Source: Pseudarthrobacter sp. NamE5 (GTDB lineage: Bacteria > Actinomycetota > Actinomycetes > Actinomycetales > Micrococcaceae). Taken from it: a DNA stretch of 64,000 bases. The position numbers and the translations under genes are program-made. The notes below the pieces were generated by a model, which had not been told where the DNA came from, made no database searches, and saw only the letters and a program-made list of their open reading frames with translations. Location: NCBI RefSeq assembly GCF_005796225.1, contig NZ_CM016730.1:124001-188000 (forward strand), read 5' to 3'. This document shows positions 25,862 through 33,828 of the stretch, in pieces. Each line of letters opens with the position of its first letter. Positions within the stretch are counted from its first letter, which is position 1.

Positions 25862-27627
25862 GTGCACCGAACCGCAAGGGAATGGGCCTCGAAGATGCCC
25901 TGCTGGTCTGGCTGGCCATCGGCGCCATCGTCGTCTTCGGCGGCGGCACCTACGCTGCCGTCCACCTTGGGTCCTGGATGGCCGGCATCGCCGCGCCCCC
26001 GGCGCATCCCATCGACCTGGTCGCCGGGCTCATCAAGGGCAAGGTGCCTTGGCCAGCCCAGTCCACCGTCGTCGCGTGCGTCATGGCTGGCCTGATCCTG
26101 GCTCTGGCCATTGTCGTAGTCGTGGCCTGGCGGAAAGGCGCGTCCAAGCGTGCCCGTGTAGATAAGGCCGCCCGTTATCTGGGCCGGGGCAAGTCGCTGG
26201 CAGTGTTCTCCGAGAAGGGAGCACAGGCCAAGGCCGAGCGTCTCGGTGTAAAGGACAATCCCGGGATCGTCGTGGGCAAGGTGGTCTCCACCGGCCAGAA
26301 GTTCGTCCAGTCCTGGGAAGACCTTAGCCTCGACATTTGGGGACCCCGAACGGGTAAGTCCACCTCGCGGGTGATGCCCGCGATTTTGGACGCGCCCGGT
26401 GCCGTTGTCTCGACCTCGAACAAGCGTGACGTCGTGGACGGCACGCGCGGCGTCCGCGAGGCCACGGCCCCGGTGTGGGTGTTCGATCCGCAGAAGATCG
26501 CTCAGGAGGAACCGGACTGGTGGTGGAATCCCCTCTCGTACGTCACTGACGAGGAGAAGGCGTACAAGCTCACCCAGCACTTCGCTGTCGGCTCGCGGGT
26601 TCCTGGGTCAAAGCCGGATGCCTACTTCGATCCCAAGGCCGAGGACATTCTCTCTTCGTATTTCCTCGCGGCCGCGCTGGGCGGGTTGCCGATCACGCAG
26701 GTCTACTTGTGGGTGACGGAGCAGGTCAGCCAGGAACCCATTGAGATCCTCCGGGAGCATGACTATGAGCTGCAGTACAAGGGCCTGGAGTCCACGTTGA
26801 AGCTGGCTGACAAGCAGCGGGACGGCATCTTCGGTACCGCCGAGAAGATGGTTCAGTGTCTCAAGAGCCGGAACACGCTGCGCTGGGTCGCCCCGACCGG
26901 CGGCGCCAGCGTGGCCAGTGAGGCCCGCCGGCAGTTCGACCCGCACGCCTTCGCTTCCTCCCAGGAGACGATCTACATCCTCTCCAAGGAAGGCGCCGGC
27001 TCCGCTGCCCCGCTCACAACCGCACTGACCGTCGCGATCGCGGAAGCCATGGAAGAGCGCGCCGAGCGCAGCGGCGGCCGCCTGCCCAAACCTGCACTGT
27101 TCGCCCTCGATGAGCTCGCCAACGTCGTCCGGTGGGCCGGCCTGCCGGACCAGTTCAGCCACTACGGCTCCAAGGGCCTGATCGTCATGGGCATCCTGCA
27201 GTCCTGGTCCCAGGGCGTCGAGCTCTGGGGCGAGGCGAACATGCGGAAGATCTGGTCCGCCGCGAACGTCAAGGTCTACGGCGGCGGCGTCGCCGAAGAA
27301 GGCTTCCTCCGCGCCCTTTCTGACCTGATCGGGGACTACAGCTACATCAACGTCTCCGTCTCCTCCGGGAAGTCCGGGTCCAGCCGCTCACGCCAGGAGG
27401 CAAAGGAACGCATCTTCGACGTCTCCAACCTCGCCGAGCTGGACCGCGGCCGCGCCGTCATCCTCGCCTCCGGTGCACCCGCCACCCTGGTCCACACCAT
27501 GCCCTGGTACACCGGTCCGCGCAAGGACGCTGTGGAAGCATCCATCCAGAAGTACAGCCCACAGCCAGAGAAGGAACCAGTACCAGCAGCAGCGGCGCCG
27601 GCAGCAAATCCATGGGTGACCGGGTAG
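25858..27627 (+). CDS. VirD4/TraG-like coupling ATPase
   Basis: 589 residues. Two N-terminal membrane segments (about 14-40 and 65-88) precede a TraG/TraD-type motor domain with Walker A GPRTGKST (about 162-169) and Walker B ALFALDELANV (about 414-424). NYxRP-like variation is seen after the P-loop (SRVMPAILDAPGAVVSTSNKRDVVD). Such proteins bring the relaxase-DNA complex to the channel, yet no relaxase gene is recognisable in this window. GTG start overlaps the VirB4-like stop. Confidence 0.93.
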   Translation: MSAPNRKGMGLEDALLVWLAIGAIVVFGGGTYAAVHLGSWMAGIAAPPAHPIDLVAGLIKGKVPWPAQSTVVACVMAGLILALAIVVVVAWRKGASKRARVDKAARYLGRGKSLAVFSEKGAQAKAERLGVKDNPGIVVGKVVSTGQKFVQSWEDLSLDIWGPRTGKSTSRVMPAILDAPGAVVSTSNKRDVVDGTRGVREATAPVWVFDPQKIAQEEPDWWWNPLSYVTDEEKAYKLTQHFAVGSRVPGSKPDAYFDPKAEDILSSYFLAAALGGLPITQVYLWVTEQVSQEPIEILREHDYELQYKGLESTLKLADKQRDGIFGTAEKMVQCLKSRNTLRWVAPTGGASVASEARRQFDPHAFASSQETIYILSKEGAGSAAPLTTALTVAIAEAMEERAERSGGRLPKPALFALDELANVVRWAGLPDQFSHYGSKGLIVMGILQSWSQGVELWGEANMRKIWSAANVKVYGGGVAEEGFLRALSDLIGDYSYINVSVSSGKSGSSRSRQEAKERIFDVSNLAELDRGRAVILASGAPATLVHTMPWYTGPRKDAVEASIQKYSPQPEKEPVPAAAAPAANPWVTG

Positions 27628-27638
27628 GGGAGTAGGGC

Positions 27639-28079
27639 ATGACCATCGAGATCGGCCGGTTCAGTGAAGCTCCCAGCCCGGAGGCAGAAGAAACCGGTGC
27701 TGGGGCCGGCGAACACCAGAAGCCCCCGGAGCTGGTCTACGGCTCTGCCGAAGAGTTCCTGCACGAACAGCTGCTCCCCACCTACGTCCGTGATGTTGAC
27801 GGCCGCGCTGCCAAGTGGTGCATCGAATGGTACTTCCACCCGGAAGCTGTCTCCCGCGTGGAAGCACTGTGGCGGGCCTGGGAACACCTCAGACTCGACG
27901 GAGCCACCGGCATCAGCGTCTGGTTCAAAGACCACGCAGACCACCACATGAGCGTGCTCCTCGCCCCCCGCGGCCCGTTCTACAAATGCGACATGCAAAA
28001 GCACCGCGACCCCGAACACCTCGAACCAAAGAAAGCCCCGGAAGGCTGGTTCCCGGACGTCCGAACTATCTCCGGATAA
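27639..28079 (+). CDS. DUF4913-family protein
   Basis: 146 residues. The block WCIEWYFHPEAVSRVEALWRAWEHLRLDGATGISVWFKDHADHHMSVLLAPRGPFYKC is the DUF4913 pattern (WC..W..HPEA...LWRAWE, then D.H...L....GPF..C). These proteins commonly follow the coupling ATPase in actinobacterial conjugation operons; their biochemical role is unknown. It is the last gene before a strong terminator. Confidence 0.88.
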   Translation: MTIEIGRFSEAPSPEAEETGAGAGEHQKPPELVYGSAEEFLHEQLLPTYVRDVDGRAAKWCIEWYFHPEAVSRVEALWRAWEHLRLDGATGISVWFKDHADHHMSVLLAPRGPFYKCDMQKHRDPEHLEPKKAPEGWFPDVRTISG

Positions 28080-28106
28080 TGCTGGGGGTAGAAGTAGCTT
28101 GCACAA

Positions 28107-28157
28107 CAAAATCAGGGCCGAAAAGTTCAATAACTTCCGGCCCTGATTTTATTTTTT
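28107..28157. terminator. Strong terminator closing the T4SS operon and lsr2
   Basis: Long inverted repeat (AAAATCAGGGCCG at 28108-28120, CGGCCCTGATTTT at 28138-28150, with further inner pairing), followed by ATTTTTT on the plus strand and preceded by an A-rich run that serves the minus strand. It separates convergent DUF4913 and lsr2. Confidence 0.9.
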
Positions 28158-28164
28158 ACTGGTT

Positions 28165-28500
28165 TTAGTGTGCTGCTTCGTACTTCTCTACGACTTCCGC
28201 CTGAATCCGCCCACGGGTGTTGACCGGTATGCCGTTCTCAGCCGCCCACATCCGCACCGCCTTGGCGTTAGGTACACCCTGGGAAGACTTAGTGCTAGTA
28301 CGGGCCGCCGGACGGCCTCGTCCGCCGGAGACCTTACGGCCGGCGTTAGTGAAGCGGGCCAGGGCTTCACGCAGTTCATTTGCATGTCCCTCGTTGAGAT
28401 CAATTTCGTATTCACCGCCGTCGAGAGCGAAAGATACCGTTTCCTTAGCTTCGGAGCCGTCAATATCATCTTCCAGCAGCACGACTGTCTTTTTTGCCAT
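28165..28500 (-). CDS. lsr2: Lsr2-family nucleoid-associated protein
   Basis: 111 residues with the full Lsr2 layout. An N-terminal dimer and oligomer domain (KKTVVLLEDDIDGSEAKETVSFALDGGEYEIDL..HANELREAL) is followed by a basic linker and a C-terminal AT-hook-like domain with NAKAVRMWAAENGIPVNTRGRIQAEVVEKYEAAH; the RGRI loop enters the minor groove. Lsr2 bridges DNA and silences AT-rich foreign genes. On a plasmid it may mask the element from the host or replace host Lsr2 titrated by it (inference). Confidence 0.95.
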   Translation of the reverse strand: MAKKTVVLLEDDIDGSEAKETVSFALDGGEYEIDLNEGHANELREALARFTNAGRKVSGGRGRPAARTSTKSSQGVPNAKAVRMWAAENGIPVNTRGRIQAEVVEKYEAAH

Positions 28501-28655
28501 AAATCAAGACTATCAGCGTGCTGACTATGCGGTACGCCGCCCAAACAAGCAATAGCTGCCGAGCTAAGACATCCCGATGACATAACGCCTTTGTTGATGT
28601 AAGTGGCAATAAGGGAAAAGAGGGCACCTCATAACGGCGCCAGAAAGCCAGTAGT

Positions 28656-28767
28656 CCACGGTTGGGGTCAATCCGGGTTATCCACGGCTGGAAATCGGGA
28701 GCCATCGGGGTAGCTCCCTTAGCCGCGGTAGCGGTGGATAATCCATCAGGATTGTCCCCGGCTGTGG
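28656..28767. repeat. MITE-like palindromic element, copy 2
   Basis: 112 bp with left end CCACGGTTGGGGTCAATCC and inward right end CCACAGCCGGGGACAATCC, inner TTATCCACSGCT words on both arms and a central GGGAGC/GCTCCC stem. Same orientation as the copy at 5921-6029. The two copies bracket the par-rep-T4SS-lsr2 core. Confidence 0.7.
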
Positions 28768-28780
28768 GCGGCGGAACCAA

Positions 28781-29068
28781 TTGTCCAGACGGCCTCCCGA
28801 CACTAGCGAACACCTTGTGTGCCGCGATTCCGACGAAGTAGCCCTCGTCCTGCAGTGTCTTGAGCGGCACATTAAGCTCACGCGTGCCGAACCCGGCTGC
28901 GTCTCGTTCCATGTGGCTCCTACGGACGACCGACCCTCTGGTCTTGCAGGTGCGGGAACAGTTTCGCGACGCGGCCGCGTGTAAAGTACACCAGCAGCGG
29001 GTAGTTGCCAGCGACTGGGGACGAGCCACTGCAGGGATCGAACGCCGCTACACACTCGAAGGGCTCTA
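28781..29068 (+). pseudogene. Antibiotic-biosynthesis-monooxygenase (YgiN-like) remnant
   Basis: Decayed small quinol-monooxygenase-type protein. One frame gives DEVALVLQCLERHIKLTRAEPGCVSFHVAPTDD, and a second, from about 28930, gives TDPLVLQVREQFRDAAACKVHQQRVVASDWGRATAGIERRYTLEGL up to the TAG at 29068. Together they follow the ABM-domain pattern (LTRAEPGC..F.V, then V.E.F.D..A...HQ). A 4-base duplication-like insertion around 28931 (GACCGACC) explains the frame change. The N-terminal strand is missing next to the palindromic element. Confidence 0.65.
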
Positions 29069-29193
29069 GACGTGACCGGGCGGCCGGCATAAGGGAGACC
29101 GGCTACGCTGTCTCACGATGAGCCGCGTGGGTCTCCGTACCTGTGGCTCAGGAGCAGGCCCCAGGCCGGCAGCCCGAGCAGCCAGCCGCCCGC

Positions 29194-29421
29194 TCACCAG
29201 CGAACGTTTGTCAGCGCTAGCGGCACCAACAGGGGGCCGGGAAGCAGGAACGCCGCGGCCTGCCGCAGCGACGGGAGCTTTCCGGTAGGACCGAATATGC
29301 AGGCCGCGATCAGCAGGTAGGTGGTCGCGTACCAGGGCAGCAGCCGGATCACCGGATCGGCCAGGTTGAACATCATCAGCGTCAGCGCGGGGACCATGAC
29401 GCACACCCGGGCAAACTCCAT
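29194..29421 (-). CDS. Small membrane protein
   Basis: 75 residues from the ATG at 29421 (a GTG start at 29469 would add 16 residues and overlap the upstream gene). It is hydrophobic throughout, with about three possible membrane segments (VCVMVPALTLMMFNLAD, WYATTYLLIAACIFG, AAAFLLPGPLLVPLALT). Family unknown. It follows another membrane-protein gene on the same strand by 29 bases, so both are probably one transcript. Confidence 0.5.
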   Translation of the reverse strand: MEFARVCVMVPALTLMMFNLADPVIRLLPWYATTYLLIAACIFGPTGKLPSLRQAAAFLLPGPLLVPLALTNVRW

Positions 29422-29450
29422 GGACGGCGGGTGTCGGCGGTGGCCACCGG

Positions 29451-29966
29451 TTACCGGCGCTCCAGCCACCGTGCGTAGAGCTCGCCACTGTTCTCCAGGA
29501 CTGACGCCGAATAGGCCATGCCGCCGGTGATGCTCGTCAGGGCTGCCGCGACGAAGCCGATGATGGGAAGCAACTCCGGGAACTTGATTTCCGGGATGAA
29601 CCAGAACAATGCGGCGACGATCAGCACAGATATGATCGCCGAGATTTTGATGGCCGGTGGATTGGTGCGGAGGGCCTGGTCCACACGGGCGATGTCGGTG
29701 GCGGGTTTTGGAAGCTTCCGGGAGAACCGCGCCCCCAGCGTCACGAGCCAGCCCACGGACGAGAGGCCGGCGCCAAGGGCCATCGCGAAGATGCCCCGCT
29801 CAGTGTCCTGGCCGAGCAACCCGGAGAGCGCCGCATCAACGGCACCAGGGATAGCGATTACTGCCCCATACCACCAGGCAAAGAAAACCCAAGTCCGGCG
29901 CTGCGCATAACCGAAGGCTTCTGCCCGCGAATCCCTTGCCACCACGGTGGCGTCCCCCAAAGTCAT
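29451..29966 (-). CDS. Four-helix membrane protein of unknown function
   Basis: 171 residues from the ATG at 29966 (an ATG at 30005 is an alternative). After a polar start come membrane segments near 28-45 (VFFAWWYGAVIAIPGAV), 60-80 (IFAMALGAGLSSVGWLVTLGA), 103-122 (AIKISAIISVLIVAALFWFIP) and 127-150 (LLPIIGFVAAALTSITGGMAYSAS). No catalytic motif is seen. The downstream small membrane gene is probably co-transcribed. Confidence 0.65.
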   Translation of the reverse strand: MTLGDATVVARDSRAEAFGYAQRRTWVFFAWWYGAVIAIPGAVDAALSGLLGQDTERGIFAMALGAGLSSVGWLVTLGARFSRKLPKPATDIARVDQALRTNPPAIKISAIISVLIVAALFWFIPEIKFPELLPIIGFVAAALTSITGGMAYSASVLENSGELYARWLERR

Positions 29967-30072
29967 GGACCGCACTCTACCGGTTTCCGCTGCCTGCTCC
30001 ATCACGAGCGCCGGACACCGACCACCCGAAAGCCTGCTGACAAGAGCAGTCGCCCGGATCGGTCAGTGTTGG

Positions 30073-30249
30073 TCAGATGCCTTGGTAGTCCCCGGATCCT
30101 TGCTTGGGGACAACCCATTCACCCTTTTCGGTCCGCTCTCCGCGCATGACCCCGAACATCATGTCGGTGATCCCTGTAGGGTCACCTCCGCAACGGACGA
30201 AGTCTTCCCGCCGGCGCCTTACGGATCGTAAGGTGACGCTCACGTTCAC
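30073..30249 (-). CDS. Possible small protein
   Basis: 58 residues from a GTG at 30249 (MNVSVTLRSVRRRRED, then a Gly-rich CGGDPTGITDMMFGVMRGERTEKGEWVVPKQGSGDYQGI). The open frame continues upstream to a stop at about 30309 without another good start. The composition is protein-like but I know no family. No ribosome site is evident. Confidence 0.3.
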   Translation of the reverse strand: MNVSVTLRSVRRRREDFVRCGGDPTGITDMMFGVMRGERTEKGEWVVPKQGSGDYQGI

Positions 30250-30303
30250 GACGCTTGCCTGCGCTGCTCCGATGGCAGCACCAACCAGGTAGAGAGCCTC
30301 GTT

Positions 30304-30486
30304 CTAAGGACTAAACGGAAGGAGGATGCAGGCACCGGCAGCGCCAACGAACAGCACAGCCAACACCGCCCCCACAACCACGGCTCCGCGCAGCGATGAG
30401 TTGCTTGGCCTGCTGATAGGGACCAACCTGGTCGGGTCCACCGGTGTTTGCCCGGTGCGTGCACGGCGCCCTGTCGGCTGCGTCAT
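30304..30486 (-). CDS. Small single-span membrane protein
   Basis: 60 residues from the ATG at 30486: polar start MTQPTGRRARTGQTPVD, then one membrane segment (AVVVGAVLAVLFVGAAGACILL) near the C-terminus. The start could also be the ATG 42 bases upstream. It could be a tail-anchored or leader-type protein. It stands alone on the strand, with about 270 bases without genes upstream. Confidence 0.4.
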   Translation of the reverse strand: MTQPTGRRARTGQTPVDPTRLVPISRPSNSSLRGAVVVGAVLAVLFVGAAGACILLPFSP

Positions 30487-30529
30487 GGGCCTGCTCCTAT
30501 TCTTCATCACGCAGTGAAATCTAAGCATG

Positions 30530-31183
30530 AAACGGGATGCAGGGCCGCAGCTCGAACAGGGAGCTGCGACTGTCTCACGAAACCCTTAAGGCTATGCACG
30601 ATCGTCCGGCACCCGCCGACACAAAGCTAAGCACGAGGGACGGCAGTCAGGTTTGAATCTAAGACTTCTCACTGGGCATGTGCAGAAACTAGCTATCGCA
30701 CCCTATTCTGACGGTCTTTTCAGCGTTTCCTGACGTCCGGTTGGGGTGTGCTTTGTCGGACGATCCCGCGCTTGAATCAGCACGATTAGTTCCAAATTGA
30801 ATATGCACGGTTACCAGTTGGGGGGCGGTCCACGGAGTCCTCTCCACCTGCAACCGCGGCTGAGTACGGGGACCCTTGCCTAGTCTTCCTCTACTTAGAA
30901 GTCATGCGCGGGCTGTTTTGTGATCTCCAGCGCTTCGCCGATTTGAGTTGCGCTGCCCCCGCCTCGCGGTTCGAGGCGGGCCTGCATGCGGAACACCTGC
31001 AAGGGGCCGATGTCCAGGACGGTCAGGCCCGGGTACTGGAGGAATGTGATCGTCTAGAGCGGGGCTTCGTGTTGGGGGTAGGGGATTCGGGCATAGGCAT
31101 GTTTCAGGCAATTGAGGCGGAGGACGGCGGCGGGCAGTAGCCTGCCTCCATCCTTGCGCTGCGATTGTGGGGTGGGGCGTCGT
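30530..31183. other. Gene-poor stretch with a possible decayed minus-strand gene
   Basis: No intact gene. Minus-strand text from about 31090 down to 30900 (FLQYPGLTVLDIGPLQVFR) faintly recalls the first strand of DJ-1/PfpI-like proteins but is short and unsupported. The plus-strand frame 30904-31140 looks like its shadow. Confidence 0.35.
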
Positions 31184-32623
31184 TTATCGCTCTCGTTGGG
31201 GAGAGCGCAGCAGGAGAACTGCCAGGATAGCGGCCAGCAGGGTGAACGCTGCGGTGGTCAGGAATGCGGCGCGGGCCCCGGGGACGAACTGGCCGGGGAC
31301 GGCTCCGGCGGCGTAGACCGAGACGATGACCGCGAGTCCGATGGCGCCGCCCAGCTGCTGGACCGTCTGGAGCAGGCCGGAAGCCGATCCGGTGTGCTGC
31401 GGGTCGACCCCGCCCATCACTAGGGAGGCAGCAGGCATAAAGGTCAGTCCAGCCGAGATGCCGTTGATCAGCAGGGGGGTGAGGACCGCAGTGGCGTAGC
31501 CGCTGCTGTTGTCGATGTTGCTGAGCCAGACGTAGCTGATGGTGAGGCCGAGGGTGCCGGTGATCAGCAGCGGGGCCTGTCCGAAGCGGGCCACCAGCTT
31601 GGGCGCGATGCGTGCCATGGCGAAGATTCCTAATGTCATCGGTAAGAACGCGGCCCCGGCGGCGATGGGGCCGAAGTGCAGCGCCCGCTGGAGGTACTGC
31701 ACGACCAGGAAGAACGTCGCGATCTGGGAGCCGAAGACCAGGGTCGTGACGGCGAGGGCCCCGAGGCGGCGGCGGTCGCACAGCAGGGAGGGCACCAACA
31801 TCGGGTTGGCGACCCGGGGTTCGGTGACGGCCAAGGCGGCCAGGAGCACAACTCCGGCCGCGAGGCAGCCGATGGTCTGTGGGGAGGTCCAGCCATAGTC
31901 GGGTGCGCCGGTCAGTGCCCAGACGATTGCCACGGCCGCGCCGGTGGCGCAGAGCGCGCCGATGAGGTCGAACCGTCCGGGGTCGCGAGGGGTTTCGGCA
32001 ACGAAGAGCGGAGCGAGGGCGATCACGGCGATGCCGATGGGGACGTTGATGAACAAGGTCCAGCGCCAGGAGCCGACTTCCGTGACCAAGCCGCCGAGGA
32101 GGAGGCCGAGGGTGCTACCGCCGATGCCGACGGCGGCGAACAAAGCGAGGGCCCGGTTGCGCGCCGCGCCGTCGCGGGCGCTGGTAGTGAGCAGGGCGAG
32201 CACTCCGGGTGCTGCGAGGGCTGCGCCTATGCCTTGGGCCGCCCGGGCGGCGATCAGCAAGTCCGGGGTCTGGGCAAAGCCCCCGAGCAGCGAGGAAGCG
32301 GTAAAGACGGTCAGGCCGATGAGGAAGACGCGCAGTCGGCCGTATTTGTCTCCTAGCCGGCCACCGGTCAGCATCAGGCCGCCGAAGGCAATGGTATAGG
32401 CATTGACGACCCACGACAGGGAGGACGGGCCGAGGCCCAGTCCGGTACCGATGCTGGGCAGGGCCACGTTGACGATGGTGCCGTCCAGGGTGAGCATCAG
32501 CTGCCCGACGAGCACGATCATGATGCCGACGACGGCGCGACGGCTGTTCCGCGCCAGCGTCGCCGGCGATTGGGTGGACGAAGCTGGTGGGTTCGACTCA
32601 GGGGTGCGATGGGTGGCGGGCAT
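31184..32623 (-). CDS. DHA2-family MFS drug exporter (EmrB/QacA-like)
   Basis: 479 residues and about 14 membrane segments, the DHA2 number. LDGTIVNVALPSIG is motif D1, GGRLGDKYGRLRVFLIG is motif A, RAAQGIGAALAAPGVLALL is motif B and GGSTLGLLLGGLVTEVGSWRWTLFINVPIG is motif C of proton antiporters. It exports hydrophobic or cationic drugs with the proton gradient; the actual substrate is unknown. It is divergent from a TetR gene about 450 bases away, with three operator-like boxes by that gene, so ligand-induced expression is likely. Confidence 0.93.
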   Translation of the reverse strand: MPATHRTPESNPPASSTQSPATLARNSRRAVVGIMIVLVGQLMLTLDGTIVNVALPSIGTGLGLGPSSLSWVVNAYTIAFGGLMLTGGRLGDKYGRLRVFLIGLTVFTASSLLGGFAQTPDLLIAARAAQGIGAALAAPGVLALLTTSARDGAARNRALALFAAVGIGGSTLGLLLGGLVTEVGSWRWTLFINVPIGIAVIALAPLFVAETPRDPGRFDLIGALCATGAAVAIVWALTGAPDYGWTSPQTIGCLAAGVVLLAALAVTEPRVANPMLVPSLLCDRRRLGALAVTTLVFGSQIATFFLVVQYLQRALHFGPIAAGAAFLPMTLGIFAMARIAPKLVARFGQAPLLITGTLGLTISYVWLSNIDNSSGYATAVLTPLLINGISAGLTFMPAASLVMGGVDPQHTGSASGLLQTVQQLGGAIGLAVIVSVYAAGAVPGQFVPGARAAFLTTAAFTLLAAILAVLLLRSPQRER

Positions 32624-32986
32624 GGCGAGGTTCTTTTCTGGCCTTCAACGGGCCGACGGAGCGTGAGCGGTGCGCGGAGCGGCGGTTGGCCTGTGGCACC
32701 GAAGGGCAGGTGGCGTTAGGGGGTGGGCCGGTCGAGGCAAGCCGGGCAAGAAATGTCGGCGAGGTGACGCGCGCCCGGCCGGGTCCGAGCAGCAAAGCTC
32801 GTATGACAGGGGCTGGCTTCTCAGACTTGAGCCATGCCGCGTCAACGGAGAGCTCGACGCCGGCGATGGAACTGCAAGCACCGCTGGAAAGGAAAGCCGC
32901 GAACCTAGGTTCATCCTTTTCTCCTTCCATTTGAGTGTGCCCCGCATCCTGCGGGCGGCGGCGGAAAAGCTCTACACTAAGGAAAG

Positions 32987-33053
32987 TGGAGGCATCTCCG
33001 CTTCAACTATAAACGGAGATGCCTCCAGTTAGCAACATGTGGAGGAGTCTCCA
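32987..33053. promoter_or_regulatory. Triple TetR operator array
   Basis: Three boxes of the form YGGAG-N4-CTCCR lie at 32987-33000, 33014-33027 and 33040-33053, starting 27 and 26 bases apart. The first two also form a 14-bp perfect inverted repeat with each other. The array ends 27 bases before the TetR start codon. Confidence 0.75.
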
Positions 33054-33079
33054 GATAATTCCTACGAGAAAGGCTCTCC

Positions 33080-33658
33080 GTGACTACAGAGGCCAGCCGA
33101 CCGCTGCGGGCCGACGCGCGACGTAACCGCGAAAAGATCCTTTCCGCTGCCGTACGCGTCTTCGCTGAAGAAGGGCTGGAGGCGCACCTCGAGCGCATTG
33201 CGAAGGAAGCGGGTGTAGGCTCCGGCACTCTCTACCGCAACTTCCCAACCCGCGAGGCGCTGATCGAGGCCGCCTACCGCAACGAACTGAGCCGGCTGTG
33301 CGACGCGGCCCCCGACCTACTGGCGACCCTGCCGCCACGCGAAGCGCTCCGCGCCTGGATGGGACGCTTTATCGACTACGCTACTGCGAAACTGGGGATG
33401 GCCGAGGCCCTTCGCGCCATTGTCGACTCCGGCGTCAACCCCTACGCCCATAGCCGGGAGCTGATTATGAACGCTCTCGCCTCGCTTCTGGACGCCGCGA
33501 CCGCCGCCCGAAGCATCAGGCCGGACATCAACGCAACGGTCATGTTCGCCGCCCTCACCGGCGTCGCCCTCGCCTCAGGAAAGCCTGAAGAGCGCGAACA
33601 GGCCGAACAGCTTCTCGACCTCATCCTCGACGGACTAGGGCACGGCATCACCGACTGA
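33080..33658 (+). CDS. TetR-family repressor
   Basis: 192 residues. The N-terminal HTH reads RNREKILSAAVRVFAEEGLEAHLERIAKEAGVGSGTLYRNFPTREALIEAAYRNEL (about 15-70), and the C-terminal all-helical ligand domain is of usual length. Three similar operator boxes precede it, and the DHA2 exporter is divergent, a standard TetR-efflux pair. The ligand is unknown. Confidence 0.93.
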   Translation: MTTEASRPLRADARRNREKILSAAVRVFAEEGLEAHLERIAKEAGVGSGTLYRNFPTREALIEAAYRNELSRLCDAAPDLLATLPPREALRAWMGRFIDYATAKLGMAEALRAIVDSGVNPYAHSRELIMNALASLLDAATAARSIRPDINATVMFAALTGVALASGKPEEREQAEQLLDLILDGLGHGITD

Positions 33659-33828
33659 GTGAGCTGACCCTTCAGATACTCGCTCTCGTCGTCAACCCGC
33701 AAAGTGGGAGATATTCGCTACTGCGAGACCACTGGCACATCGGCAGAAATTCCCTGGAGGCAGGTCCTGGCTGGCCAGGAATGTGCGATTCTTTCGTCTA
33801 TAGACGGCCGAGGCTATGTCTATCCAGC

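Noticed and set aside
25339..26580. Minus-strand 413-codon frame across the VirB4/VirD4 join
   Set aside because: Both plus-strand genes have complete motifs and overlapping starts, so this is antisense noise.
30902..31111. DJ-1/PfpI-like start on the minus strand
   Set aside because: Only one short strand-like match; the following residues do not continue the fold and there is an in-frame stop.
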